A stretch of 64,000 nucleotides of DNA from CALBPI01 sp039027435. Its GTDB lineage: Bacteria > Pseudomonadota > Gammaproteobacteria > Steroidobacterales > Woeseiaceae. The notes beneath the pieces were generated by a model. The model worked only from the letters and a program-made list of their open reading frames with translations. It did no database searches and was not told the DNA's origin. Both the position numbers and the translations under genes were made by a program. Positions 50,108 to 58,161 of this stretch are shown piece after piece (positions within the stretch are counted from its first letter, which is position 1; each line of letters opens with the position of its first letter). The stretch lies in the NCBI GenBank assembly GCA_039027435.1, contig JBCCKF010000007.1, forward strand, positions 1-64,000. Reading direction: 5' to 3'.

Positions 50108-51586
50108 TCAAAAACCCTGGGCATCCAGAAAGGCATTCACTGAAGCTCGTGTTTGTGCAGAGCGTTCCGGTTCGCGCAGGAAAAAGTGACCCGCGTTTTC
50201 CTGTGTCAGGAATGTGATCTCGGCACCTTGCGCCTTAGCCTTCTCGGAGAATTGCAAAGCCGCCTCATAATTGCAGTCTGAGTCTCGAGTCGCGTTTGCC
50301 ATGTAGAGCGGTGGCCAGGCCTTCGGCTCGGCATTCACCGGCGAGAGCGCGGCCGCCTCTTTCATACCTCCTGCCATGCGCACGATATAAGGATCGATGG
50401 TCAAGTCCGCACAACCGGAAAAAGCGACTGCGATATCAGGTTTGCTCTGAGCGTCGGATGGCGCAAGGCCCGCCGCCGCGAGTGACAAGTGTGCGCCGGC
50501 CGAGAATCCGGACACACCGATTCGCTCCGGATCAATGCCGTACTGATCTGCGTTTCGCCTCAACCAGGCGATCGCATCAAGCGCGTCCTCAAACGCATCG
50601 CGGATGTTGGTGGCGTGGCGCCCACGCGTTCGATACTCGACTTGCGCGACGACCATCCCCCGGTCTTTGTAGAACTGACACGGACCGCACCAGCCCCATG
50701 ACCCAAAAAACCAGCCGCCGCCGTGCAGCCAAACCATCGCAGGCTTCAGAGTCTGATCATCCCGGTCCATCTCGGGCGCGTAGATATGCAGCTCAAGGTC
50801 CACATCACCAATCGACTTATAGACTTCGATGATGTGATCCTCGCGGCTGGCGAGTTCATCCTGCCACTGCGCCATCAGCGCGCTCGCCGTATCACCAGGA
50901 CAACGGCTCGCGTAATTCGATACCTCATCAGTTACACCATCAGCATTGTTTTCCTCAAACCACTTGCTGATTGCCTGCCCATCCGCCCAGCAACGCACTG
51001 CTGTGTTGTCGAAAAATGCGGATGCCTCGAGTTTCGCGGTCAGGTACTTCGCGCTCCCGGGGAGTGTCTCCGACTGTTCAAAGCGCTCGTCAGCAAGACC
51101 ATCCCGAAAGACTCGTATAAAGCCTGTGTACTCATCCAGATACAGCAGGTCTTCACCGTCAAAACGCACACGATCGAGATAGTCATTGAATGAATCGGAA
51201 ACGGTGAAGTCTGGGTTTGCGCTGGCGCCACGGTAGTAGGACTCGTAATAGAACATGCCCACTGCCCACTCATAAAGGAGTCGGGTGCGATACTCATCGG
51301 CGAGCTCATCGGTCGGCATGTGTGTCGCTGCGGCCGCATCTAGCCCCGCTCGCCATGCACCGGTCTTTCGCTGCCAGGCGGGAACAAACTCCGCTTCTGG
51401 CCTCGTAGCCAAGTCTCGAAAGACGCGAGCGAAGTTCCTCGTCCAATCGGTAACAATGGCATCCGCCGCTTCCGTAAAAGCGGCGTCATCGGCAAAGGCC
51501 GCCTGACCTGCGAGCCCAAAAGCGTTGAGCACGACAATCAGTACCGACGCCGAACGACGACCACTGCGGAATCGCACAACCGACAT
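50108..51586 (-). CDS. Exported alpha/beta-hydrolase (esterase/carboxylesterase type)
   Basis: This encodes 492 residues. The N-terminal signal ends near residue 32 (AAFA). A helical region of about 220 residues comes before the hydrolase domain, which is an unusual extension. The hydrolase part has HGGGW (288-292) and the nucleophile Ser362 in GFSAG. An aspartate in RDSDC and a histidine in NAGHFF near the end complete the triad. This is the hormone-sensitive-lipase/BD-FAE-type fold. The substrate is unknown. It lies 19 bp after the helix-hairpin-helix lipoprotein on the same strand, so it may be part of its Fur-controlled unit. Confidence 0.82.
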   Translation of the reverse strand: MSVVRFRSGRRSASVLIVVLNAFGLAGQAAFADDAAFTEAADAIVTDWTRNFARVFRDLATRPEAEFVPAWQRKTGAWRAGLDAAAATHMPTDELADEYRTRLLYEWAVGMFYYESYYRGASANPDFTVSDSFNDYLDRVRFDGEDLLYLDEYTGFIRVFRDGLADERFEQSETLPGSAKYLTAKLEASAFFDNTAVRCWADGQAISKWFEENNADGVTDEVSNYASRCPGDTASALMAQWQDELASREDHIIEVYKSIGDVDLELHIYAPEMDRDDQTLKPAMVWLHGGGWFFGSWGWCGPCQFYKDRGMVVAQVEYRTRGRHATNIRDAFEDALDAIAWLRRNADQYGIDPERIGVSGFSAGAHLSLAAAGLAPSDAQSKPDIAVAFSGCADLTIDPYIVRMAGGMKEAAALSPVNAEPKAWPPLYMANATRDSDCNYEAALQFSEKAKAQGAEITFLTQENAGHFFLREPERSAQTRASVNAFLDAQGF

Positions 51587-51604
51587 CGCGTTACCCTGCG
51601 TCGA

Positions 51605-52096
51605 TCACTCGATCGTTACGTAGCGGGTGAGATACGCCACTTCGTCTGCGTCGACATACTTGGCCATCTCGCGGGTGAAGTCATCCATCGACTTGTAGGG
51701 TCGGTACTCTTCGAACTCGTGCGACAGTTTGCGCGGTGACAGCGACGACGGAATCAGCTTGTAGTCTTCAAGATCCCCCGTATTCAGGCCCACCTTGATC
51801 GACATCACCTTGTAGACGTTGCGCAGAACCTCCGGCTCAAGACCATCTGCGAGGATCGCATTGAGCGCCGTTGGCGTCGCAATCGGTCGCGCATCGATAA
51901 CGGCTTGCGCTAGCGACTCGGTGATGCCCGGGATCACCGTAAGCTGCTCGCTGGTAGCCGTGTTGGGGTCGATCAACGGCGCCGTTGGCCAGTTCTCGAC
52001 CGCGGTCGTGGTCTCGGAGTTGCTGCTGCCGCATGCGGCAAGCATAGTCGCCGTGAAGGCGATCGAGATCATCATCAAAGGTCGCAAAGCATTCAT
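51605..52096 (-). CDS. Helix-hairpin-helix lipoprotein
   Basis: This is 163 residues from the ATG at 52096 after a GGGGCG site; the longer frame adds an unlikely N-terminus. A lipobox MLAAC sets the lipidated cysteine at about residue 22. The mature part has a ComEA-like helix-hairpin-helix, TATSEQLTVIPGITESLAQAVIDARP, and a second similar unit near the end (YRPYKSMDDFTREMAKYVDADE). Such folds bind DNA or act as protein spacers. A promoter with a Fur box right after its -10 lies upstream, so iron limitation should raise its expression. The exported esterase follows it. Confidence 0.8.
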   Translation of the reverse strand: MNALRPLMMISIAFTATMLAACGSSNSETTTAVENWPTAPLIDPNTATSEQLTVIPGITESLAQAVIDARPIATPTALNAILADGLEPEVLRNVYKVMSIKVGLNTGDLEDYKLIPSSLSPRKLSHEFEEYRPYKSMDDFTREMAKYVDADEVAYLTRYVTIE

Positions 52097-52116
52097 TTCG
52101 TCGCCCCATTTCTTAT

Positions 52117-52161
52117 TGAGAATGATTCTCATATTGTATCGGGTGAACGTCTTTTCACCAA
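52117..52161 (-). promoter_or_regulatory. Fur-box promoter of the lipoprotein gene
   Basis: On the - strand, TTGGTG (52156-52161), a 17-bp spacer and TACAAT (52133-52138) form a promoter. TGAGAAT-G-ATTCTCA (52117-52131), a palindromic 7-1-7 Fur box, follows straight after. The divergent gene leader also has GGTGAA-N6-TTCACC (52142-52159). Confidence 0.7.
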
Positions 52162-52174
52162 GCTGAAACTGGGC

Positions 52175-52759
52175 ATGGCACAAGCGCGAAAAACAGCTCG
52201 TCGAATCAAGCATCTGAGTTGGGTAGCTCTTTCTTTACCTGCGATGTACATCGGTTGGGCATATACCACTGATGCGATCAGCTACGGTCAGGTGATTCAC
52301 CAGACCGGCACCTGGAGTGTCGCGCTATTGGCACTGGCGCTCTTGGTCACGCCCCTGCGCCATCTTTTTTCGAAACGGCGTTGGCCTTTGCAGCTGCAAC
52401 AGTTGCGCCGTGGCATCGGGGTGGCGAGTTTCGGTTACGCCGCACTCCACACACTCGTATACCTGGAACGCAAATGGGGCTACGGATACATTATCAAGGA
52501 AGCGCAGAACCCCGCGCTGCTCACCGGCTGGATCGCGCTCGGGGTTTTTCTTGTACTCGCACTGACGAGCAATGACTACTCGACTCGGCTACTGCGAAAA
52601 CGCTGGCAGCGCCTGCACCGAACCGTCTACGCTGCTACGGCCTTGATTTTCGCCCACTGGATTCTGACAGCGGTCGACACCACAACCGCGTGGGTCTGCG
52701 CCGCATTGCTGGCTGTCTTTTTCGTGGCCCGATGGATGCCAGCCCGGAACGGCCGCTAG
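52175..52759 (+). CDS. Ferric-reductase-like / MsrQ-type transmembrane protein
   Basis: This encodes 194 residues with about six membrane helices. Landmarks are RRGIGVASFGYAALHTLVYLERKWG and RLHRTVYAATALIFAHWILTAV, where spaced histidines (ALH, HRT, AHW) would hold haem b groups. This is the ferric reductase-like transmembrane domain shared with MsrQ/YedZ. MsrQ feeds electrons to the methionine-sulfoxide reductase MsrP, but no MsrP gene is in the window. It faces the Fur-box promoter, so it may carry electrons in iron uptake or in another periplasmic reduction. Its stop overlaps the convergent HxlR gene by 4 bp. Confidence 0.82.
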   Translation: MAQARKTARRIKHLSWVALSLPAMYIGWAYTTDAISYGQVIHQTGTWSVALLALALLVTPLRHLFSKRRWPLQLQQLRRGIGVASFGYAALHTLVYLERKWGYGYIIKEAQNPALLTGWIALGVFLVLALTSNDYSTRLLRKRWQRLHRTVYAATALIFAHWILTAVDTTTAWVCAALLAVFFVARWMPARNGR

Positions 52760-53121
52760 ACGTCGGACTCAGGCAAAGCCTCACTCCATGCTCGCAGCTC
52801 ATCGAGGAATCCGAGAGCAGTCTCGCCGAACGACGTAATCGCATAGTGCACGGTGACCGGCGCGGTATCCGCCACCGTGCGAGAAACCAGCCCGCGCCCC
52901 ACCAGCTGGCGCAGACGCTCGGTCAGCATCTTCTTGCTTGCGCCACCAATCATGCGCGAAAGATCGTTGAATCGCACTGGACCATCTTTTAAATGCCAGA
53001 GTATCGAACCCGTCCACTTGCCACCGATGATGCGCATACCGCGCTCGATCGGACAGGGCTCTGTGCACGCGTTCTCCACCACTCGACGCCCACCTGCGCC
53101 ATCCTTAATTGATGCTTTCAT
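52756..53121 (-). CDS. HxlR-family transcriptional regulator
   Basis: This encodes 121 residues. The pattern CPIERGMRIIGGKWTGSILWHLKDGPVRFNDLSRMIGGASKKMLTERLRQL is the HxlR winged helix, with Cys23 just before it as in redox-sensing members (HypR, QorR). It is divergent from the mdaB quinone reductase, a common layout for quinone- or electrophile-responsive HxlR proteins. AGTATACT (53135-53142), a perfect 8-bp palindrome, lies 13 bp upstream of its start. Confidence 0.88.
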   Translation of the reverse strand: MKASIKDGAGGRRVVENACTEPCPIERGMRIIGGKWTGSILWHLKDGPVRFNDLSRMIGGASKKMLTERLRQLVGRGLVSRTVADTAPVTVHYAITSFGETALGFLDELRAWSEALPESDV

Positions 53122-53215
53122 TTAGGTTACTAAAAGTATACTGGTTGCTTTTTGTTTCTTACGAAGCATAGTACGTGCATCTACAAGAGAATCAACGTCA
53201 TTTAGGAGATCACCG

Positions 53216-53821
53216 ATGACGAACGCGCTAATTATCAATGGCCATCAACCCTACGCCTTCGCCACGGGGCAACTGAACGCGGCGATGCAATCGCGGATTT
53301 CCTCATTTCTCGAAGCACAGGCATTCGAGATTCGAACGACTCAGGTTGCGGAGTCTTACGACATCGACGCTGAGATCGAGAAACACCAGTGGGCTGACGT
53401 GATCGTCATGCAGTTCCCCGTCAACTGGATGGGTGTACCGTGGTCGTTCAAGCAATACATGGATGCGGTGTATAGCGCTGGCATGGATGGCAGACTTTGC
53501 GATGGCGATGGGCGCACCGCTGAAGCGCCAAAAGCCAACTATGGCACCGGCGGGACCTTGAGCAGCACGAAATATATGTTGTCAGTCACACTCAACGCCC
53601 CGGCAGAGGCCTTCGACGATCCAAGTGAGCCCTTCTTCGAAGGCGCATCGTTGGACGATTTGCTCCTGCCAGTGCATCTGAACGCAAAGTTCTTCGGTAT
53701 GAAACCGCTGCCGACATTCGCAGCGTTTGATGTGATGAAGAATCCCGATATCGAGAATGACTTCCGTCGCCTCGGTCAGCATCTGGCCGACGTGTTTTCT
53801 GACCAATCGAAAGCCGCTTGA
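53216..53821 (+). CDS. mdaB: NADPH:quinone reductase MdaB-like
   Basis: This encodes 201 residues of the flavodoxin-like NAD(P)H dehydrogenase family. ALIINGHQPYAFATGQLNA binds the FAD phosphates. VIVMQFPVNWMGVPWSFKQYMDAVY and GTGGTLSSTKYMLSVTLNAPAEAF are hallmarks shared with E. coli MdaB, which is 193 residues long. The enzyme reduces quinones by two electrons in the cytoplasm, preventing semiquinone formation. It is divergent from an HxlR regulator and is followed 19 bp later by a glutathione S-transferase, so the group looks like an electrophile defence unit. Confidence 0.9.
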   Translation: MTNALIINGHQPYAFATGQLNAAMQSRISSFLEAQAFEIRTTQVAESYDIDAEIEKHQWADVIVMQFPVNWMGVPWSFKQYMDAVYSAGMDGRLCDGDGRTAEAPKANYGTGGTLSSTKYMLSVTLNAPAEAFDDPSEPFFEGASLDDLLLPVHLNAKFFGMKPLPTFAAFDVMKNPDIENDFRRLGQHLADVFSDQSKAA

Positions 53822-53840
53822 GTACACCGGAGCCGACACC

Positions 53841-54559
53841 ATGGCCAACCTGACATCCATCTCTACACAGCAGCCACCATGAATGGCTACAAGCCGGTGA
53901 TCTTTCTGGAAGAAGCGGGCGTTGCCTATGATCTGACGTTCGTGGACTTCTCCAAGAAGGAGCAGAAAGCGCCCGACTACATGAAGCTGAACCCGAACGG
54001 GCGTACCCCGACCATCGTCGATCGGTCAAACAATGATTTCGCCGTATTCGAGAGTGGCGCCATCCTCTGGTACCTCGCTCAAAAATACGGTCAGTTCCTC
54101 CCGCAGGAAACCAATGCGCAGTCAGAGACGCTGCAATGGTTAATGTTCCAGATGGGCGGCATTGGCCCGATGATGGGACAGGCGATGTACTTCCAGCGTA
54201 TCGCTGCACCGAACGGTCACGAAGAGCCGTTTTCGATCAAGCGTTACGTCGATGAAACCCGTCGCCTGCTGGAAGTGCTCGACACCCGTCTGGCAGGGCG
54301 CGAATGGTTGGCAGCAGACCAATACACCATCGCAGACATGGCGACTTACCCATGGGCGCGCGCTTATGTATGGGCAAACGTTTCAATCGAGGGGCTTGAT
54401 AATCTCGAGGCGTGGTTCGACCGACTGGACGCACGCCCCAACGTACAAAAAGCCCTCACGATTCCGAAGGCGCAACCGGCGTTTTGGGGTAACGCTGACG
54501 AGAGTGAATTTTTGGCAAAGAACGCTGCGAGGTTCGCTTCGGACGTCCAAAAAGACTGA
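53841..54559 (+). CDS. Glutathione S-transferase with frameshifted start
   Basis: The uninterrupted frame starts at 53879 (226 residues) and lacks the first beta strand of the GST fold. Upstream in that frame the sequence reads PDIHLYTAAT before MNGYKP, exactly the missing strand, but has no start codon. An ATG at 53841 with GGAG before it is one base out of frame. A single lost C in the CC at 53849-53850 would restore MANPDIHLYTAATMNGYKP. The rest is a YfcG/Ure2p-like GST: PNGRTPTIVD, FESGAILWYLAQKYG, IADMATYPWARAY. It follows mdaB by 19 bp. It is either a real disabling change or a base-call error. Confidence 0.8.
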
Positions 54560-54571
54560 GTATCGCTTGTG

Positions 54572-56674
54572 TTACATGAAGCGCCGGAAGCGTCGGGCAG
54601 AATCCGACGTCATCTGCTTCATCTGTTCGCGGAGCCGCTCGATCTCGCCTTCGCTGAGTTTCGCTTTCTTCAAGAACGACTCGCCGGCCGAGATACCTTC
54701 TGAAAGTACAACGTTGGAAAGCGCGGATTGGAAAGCGTTTGCGCGCACAGATTCATCCGAGATGCGATTGAGCATCGCAATCTCACTGGTAGGCCGTACC
54801 ATAGCCCCTGCAGCCGCAGCGACAAATCGATCTCTGGAACCTTCATCAGACTGCTGATTGATCCAGTTTTTGGCCGCAGCCGAATCGCTCGAGTACCAAT
54901 CTGAAATGACCTGTTGCTCCAGTCCGCTTCTCGCGCCTTGATCCGATAGTTCCATAGCCAGTGCCAGGGATCGTGCGGGTTCCGTCCGGCCAATGGAGCG
55001 CACAACGCTCACCGTAGTGTTCTGCTTGATGACTGGATCGGTAATGAGGCCGAGCAATGACAGGGCTTGATCGGGCCGGGACGATGCAATTCCTGGGACG
55101 ACCGCCGCATAGGCTTTGTCGGATTCACTGGTGCCCTCAAACGATCGGGCAATCATCAATGCACGATCAATAGCGCCGTTTCGAGCAAGCGTGCCCGCGA
55201 TGCTGTGTTTGATGTTTGCCTGAGCCGTTGCACCGAAACCTGCTGCAAGCGACAAGGCGAGATCAGGATCACTCGATCCAAGCTGCCCCAAAACACCCTG
55301 GGCGAGCGTATCTGCGCGATCGGAAGGCAACGTTTGAAGCCACGCTGTCGCGGCGCTTGGGTCGGCTCGAATCCAACCTTGCGCTAGCGTACGCTCGGCC
55401 GACAGTCGCATGGATGGATTGGTGATGGATTCGAGTACCTCGACCGCTCTTTCAGTCTCATTCTGATAGACGAGCGAGTTGACCACCATCATCGGCAGCA
55501 TCTTCGCCTCCCGCCCTTTCAGTACGTCCGCCTGCGCAAGCACAAACTCAGGATGGCTTTGCGTGAGGTTGCTGAGATAGCCGAGGACCATGCGACTATC
55601 ACCCGTCTCCGACTGAAGCTGTCTCGCGAGCGTCAAGCCGCGCTGTGGATCTTCCGTGCCAATAGCGGTCAACACAGCATTGAGCGCCTGATTCTTGGAT
55701 CCGCCCTGCTCCATACTCTTGACGAACTCCAACGCAGCCGTGGGGTCACGATCAGCGTAGTGCTTCATCGCAAGCATGAATTCACCGTTCTGCAACGCCT
55801 GAGGATCCGAAAGCGCCATTTGCACCGCCGCCAATGGATCACCCATCGCCTCGATCCGCGTTCGGGTGTATCGCATGACCGACTTGGACGCCCTATCCAG
55901 ACCGGAGCTCTCCAACAGATCGAATGCTCCCGGGTTTACCGTCGCCAGGTGATAGCCGAGCCAGGCCGAATAATCCTGTTTCGACTGGCCGTTGGGCAGC
56001 GCATTGAGAAACTCCACAGCATCCAAAAGCGATCGATCCGCCATCCTTTCAATGAAACGCATCCTGACCAGTCGATCCGGAACGATCCCCAGCACTTCCT
56101 CGATCCGTTTAGCTTGCGGCGACTCGATGTCCTCCGTGGCCAAATAAAGTGCACGCGCCGCATTCCGGCGTTCGATCTCCCCTCCGAGGACCGCTGCATT
56201 GGTGAGCGCATCTTCAAAATCTGCCGTCGCCCATATCGCCCACACGCGATTGTGCAGCTCCCGGTCCGGCACGAACAATTCTGTGGCTGCGAGCTGGGCG
56301 GCTGATCTCGGGTCAGTCTCGGCCAAGTGCTCGAACAATACCGCCAAGGTCGCGTTGCGCTCTGCAGGATTTGCGAGGCGATCGGCTTCGTAGATCAGGT
56401 CCTGAAGCTCAGAGGGATTCGACACCGCCGCCAATTGGTAGGTCGCCAGACGCCGCGATACCGGACTGGGAATTTCGTAGACATCGGGCAGTGCTTCCGG
56501 GATGGGGCGTGCGCGCAGCGTTTCGCGAGTCGCGATACTAGTGCTGCGTTCCGATGCGATCTCTACGTCGCGAACAGAACGTTCGTTGTCGCTTGCCGGC
56601 GTTCCGACAAACAACAGTGTACCCGCTACCCCCGTCCCCAACGATAAGACTGCAACTACCAACATCCTTGTCAT
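54572..56674 (-). CDS. Large helical-repeat protein with membrane anchor
   Basis: This encodes 700 residues. An N-terminal hydrophobic helix (about 4-26) without clear cleavage site anchors it, and the rest is almost all helical. Units of about 35 residues that carry DP-x-x-A-L-x-L-A patterns (DPQRGLTLARQL, DPDLALSLAAGF, RPDQALSLLGLI) suggest TPR- or Sel1-like solenoid repeats. A terminal helical KKAKLSEGEIERLREQMKQM segment resembles a coiled coil. I do not recognise a named family. It starts 9 bp after the mechanosensitive channel gene and is probably co-transcribed with it. Confidence 0.72.
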   Translation of the reverse strand: MTRMLVVAVLSLGTGVAGTLLFVGTPASDNERSVRDVEIASERSTSIATRETLRARPIPEALPDVYEIPSPVSRRLATYQLAAVSNPSELQDLIYEADRLANPAERNATLAVLFEHLAETDPRSAAQLAATELFVPDRELHNRVWAIWATADFEDALTNAAVLGGEIERRNAARALYLATEDIESPQAKRIEEVLGIVPDRLVRMRFIERMADRSLLDAVEFLNALPNGQSKQDYSAWLGYHLATVNPGAFDLLESSGLDRASKSVMRYTRTRIEAMGDPLAAVQMALSDPQALQNGEFMLAMKHYADRDPTAALEFVKSMEQGGSKNQALNAVLTAIGTEDPQRGLTLARQLQSETGDSRMVLGYLSNLTQSHPEFVLAQADVLKGREAKMLPMMVVNSLVYQNETERAVEVLESITNPSMRLSAERTLAQGWIRADPSAATAWLQTLPSDRADTLAQGVLGQLGSSDPDLALSLAAGFGATAQANIKHSIAGTLARNGAIDRALMIARSFEGTSESDKAYAAVVPGIASSRPDQALSLLGLITDPVIKQNTTVSVVRSIGRTEPARSLALAMELSDQGARSGLEQQVISDWYSSDSAAAKNWINQQSDEGSRDRFVAAAAGAMVRPTSEIAMLNRISDESVRANAFQSALSNVVLSEGISAGESFLKKAKLSEGEIERLREQMKQMTSDSARRFRRFM

Positions 56675-56683
56675 TGTCCGCTC

Positions 56684-58081
56684 CTAGTTTTGCTCGCTCC
56701 CAGAATCCGACAACGGATTGCCCACCATAGTTCGGACATGCAAGTCCCGCTGCGGGAAAGGAATCTCGATACCATACTTCGTCAGCGCGTCCTCGAGCGC
56801 CCAGTTGTAGTCCGCAACCACCCTCGAAGGGCGTTTGACCGACTCAGGTCGGAGCCAGATCACCAGCTCAAAGTCGAGCGATGAGGCACCGAAGTTCATC
56901 AACCACACCTCTGGCTCTCTGGCGTGTGGACCTGTCAAACGATGCGGGACCGCTTCGGCCGCCTCCAGCGCAGCTTTCTTCACGAGCTCCTTGTCGGTGC
57001 CGTAAGCCACACCGAATGGAATACGCACTCGCCGATAGCCTTCCCGAAGGGTCCAGTTGGTAACGCGCGTACGGATAAATTCTTCGTTCGGCACCAGGAT
57101 GTCGACATTGTCGTTGGTGGTAACCAGTGTTGCCCTGACATTGATCTCGCGGACCTTGCCGCGAAGCCCGTTGTCAAACTCAATGAAGTCGCCCACCTTC
57201 ACGCTCTTTTCAAGCAGCAGAATGATCCCGGCCATGAGATTGGAAAAGATCGACTGCAATCCGAAGCCGATCCCGACACCGATCGCGCCGGAGAAGACGG
57301 CGAGCGCTGTGAGATCGATCCCGATGGCATTCATCGCGAGCATCACCGCCGCAAACAGCAATGCAATCCGTGCGCCCTGGGCGACCAGGGTTTGTACCGA
57401 GGGCGTCAGACGATCAGACTTTTGTAGTCGCGTCTTGATGAATCCGGACAAGGCGGATGCGATCCACAGGAAAAAGCCGGCGAGCAGCACGCCCTTGAGC
57501 ACCATCAAGAGCGATAGTCGGCTTTCGCCGAAAGACAACCCGGTGTCATCCAGCATGTTCAATGCCGGATTGAGCAGACCCAAAATGTTGAGCGCGGCAG
57601 CGAACCAGGCGATCGTCGCCAGAAGCGCGGCCAATGAACGGTCGCGCACAACGCTGACGACAATCTGGATGACGATCCAGGCGTTCAATAAGGAAGCGAC
57701 CGTCAGCGACAGCTTCGCGGGCATTTCAAATTGAGCCTGAACCGCATTCGCAGTCCAAAGCCACCCCAACCAGAGAATCGGGAAGACCAACCTCAGCACG
57801 AGCTGTCGAGCATGCTCACCCGCACCCGCCTCGCGTTTCGCCCAGAAGTGCTCGATCAATCGCCGACCGGGTCTCGCCAGCAGCCACCCCAAAGCGAGCC
57901 CAACGAAGATCACACCAAGATCAACTGCACCTGCGATCGACCAAAGGTCGGCCTTCAACGCAAGAAACTGTTCTTTAAGAAAGTCCGTCACAATCGAGAC
58001 GGTCGACGTCACATCATCGACCACCTCGGTGACAAGCTCAGGCGGCTCTTCCTGCAGCTGTCCAAGTCCCATCGGAAACAT
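56684..58081 (-). CDS. MscS-family mechanosensitive channel
   Basis: This encodes 465 residues with about six membrane helices. The pore helix region AVFSGAIGVGIGFGLQSIFSNLMAGIILLLEKSVKVGDFIEF is the MscS signature, followed by GKVREINVRATLV, TNDNVDILVPNEEFI and the C-terminal alpha/beta vestibule. It is longer than E. coli MscS (286 residues), like the YbdG/MscM-type channels with extra N-terminal helices. It would release solutes when turgor rises. A three-way-junction structure covers its ribosome-binding site and start codon. The helical-repeat protein gene follows. Confidence 0.9.
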   Translation of the reverse strand: MFPMGLGQLQEEPPELVTEVVDDVTSTVSIVTDFLKEQFLALKADLWSIAGAVDLGVIFVGLALGWLLARPGRRLIEHFWAKREAGAGEHARQLVLRLVFPILWLGWLWTANAVQAQFEMPAKLSLTVASLLNAWIVIQIVVSVVRDRSLAALLATIAWFAAALNILGLLNPALNMLDDTGLSFGESRLSLLMVLKGVLLAGFFLWIASALSGFIKTRLQKSDRLTPSVQTLVAQGARIALLFAAVMLAMNAIGIDLTALAVFSGAIGVGIGFGLQSIFSNLMAGIILLLEKSVKVGDFIEFDNGLRGKVREINVRATLVTTNDNVDILVPNEEFIRTRVTNWTLREGYRRVRIPFGVAYGTDKELVKKAALEAAEAVPHRLTGPHAREPEVWLMNFGASSLDFELVIWLRPESVKRPSRVVADYNWALEDALTKYGIEIPFPQRDLHVRTMVGNPLSDSGSEQN

Positions 58082-58145
58082 GTGTCCTCGCTTGACCGTT
58101 CTTCGTCCCTCGAACGGAGGTTAGCCGTGTGACTAACCGGACACA
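58079..58145 (-). promoter_or_regulatory. Three-way-junction leader over the mscS-like start
   Basis: Reading the - strand 5' to 3', TGTGTCC (58145-58139) pairs with GGACACA (58087-58081), whose last A is the A of the ATG. Inside are two perfect 6-bp hairpins, GGTTAG/CTAACC and CCGTTC/GAACGG. The GAGG ribosome site is partly in the closing stem, so folding would block translation. Confidence 0.55.
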
Positions 58146-58161
58146 AATCGCCGCATGGGAC

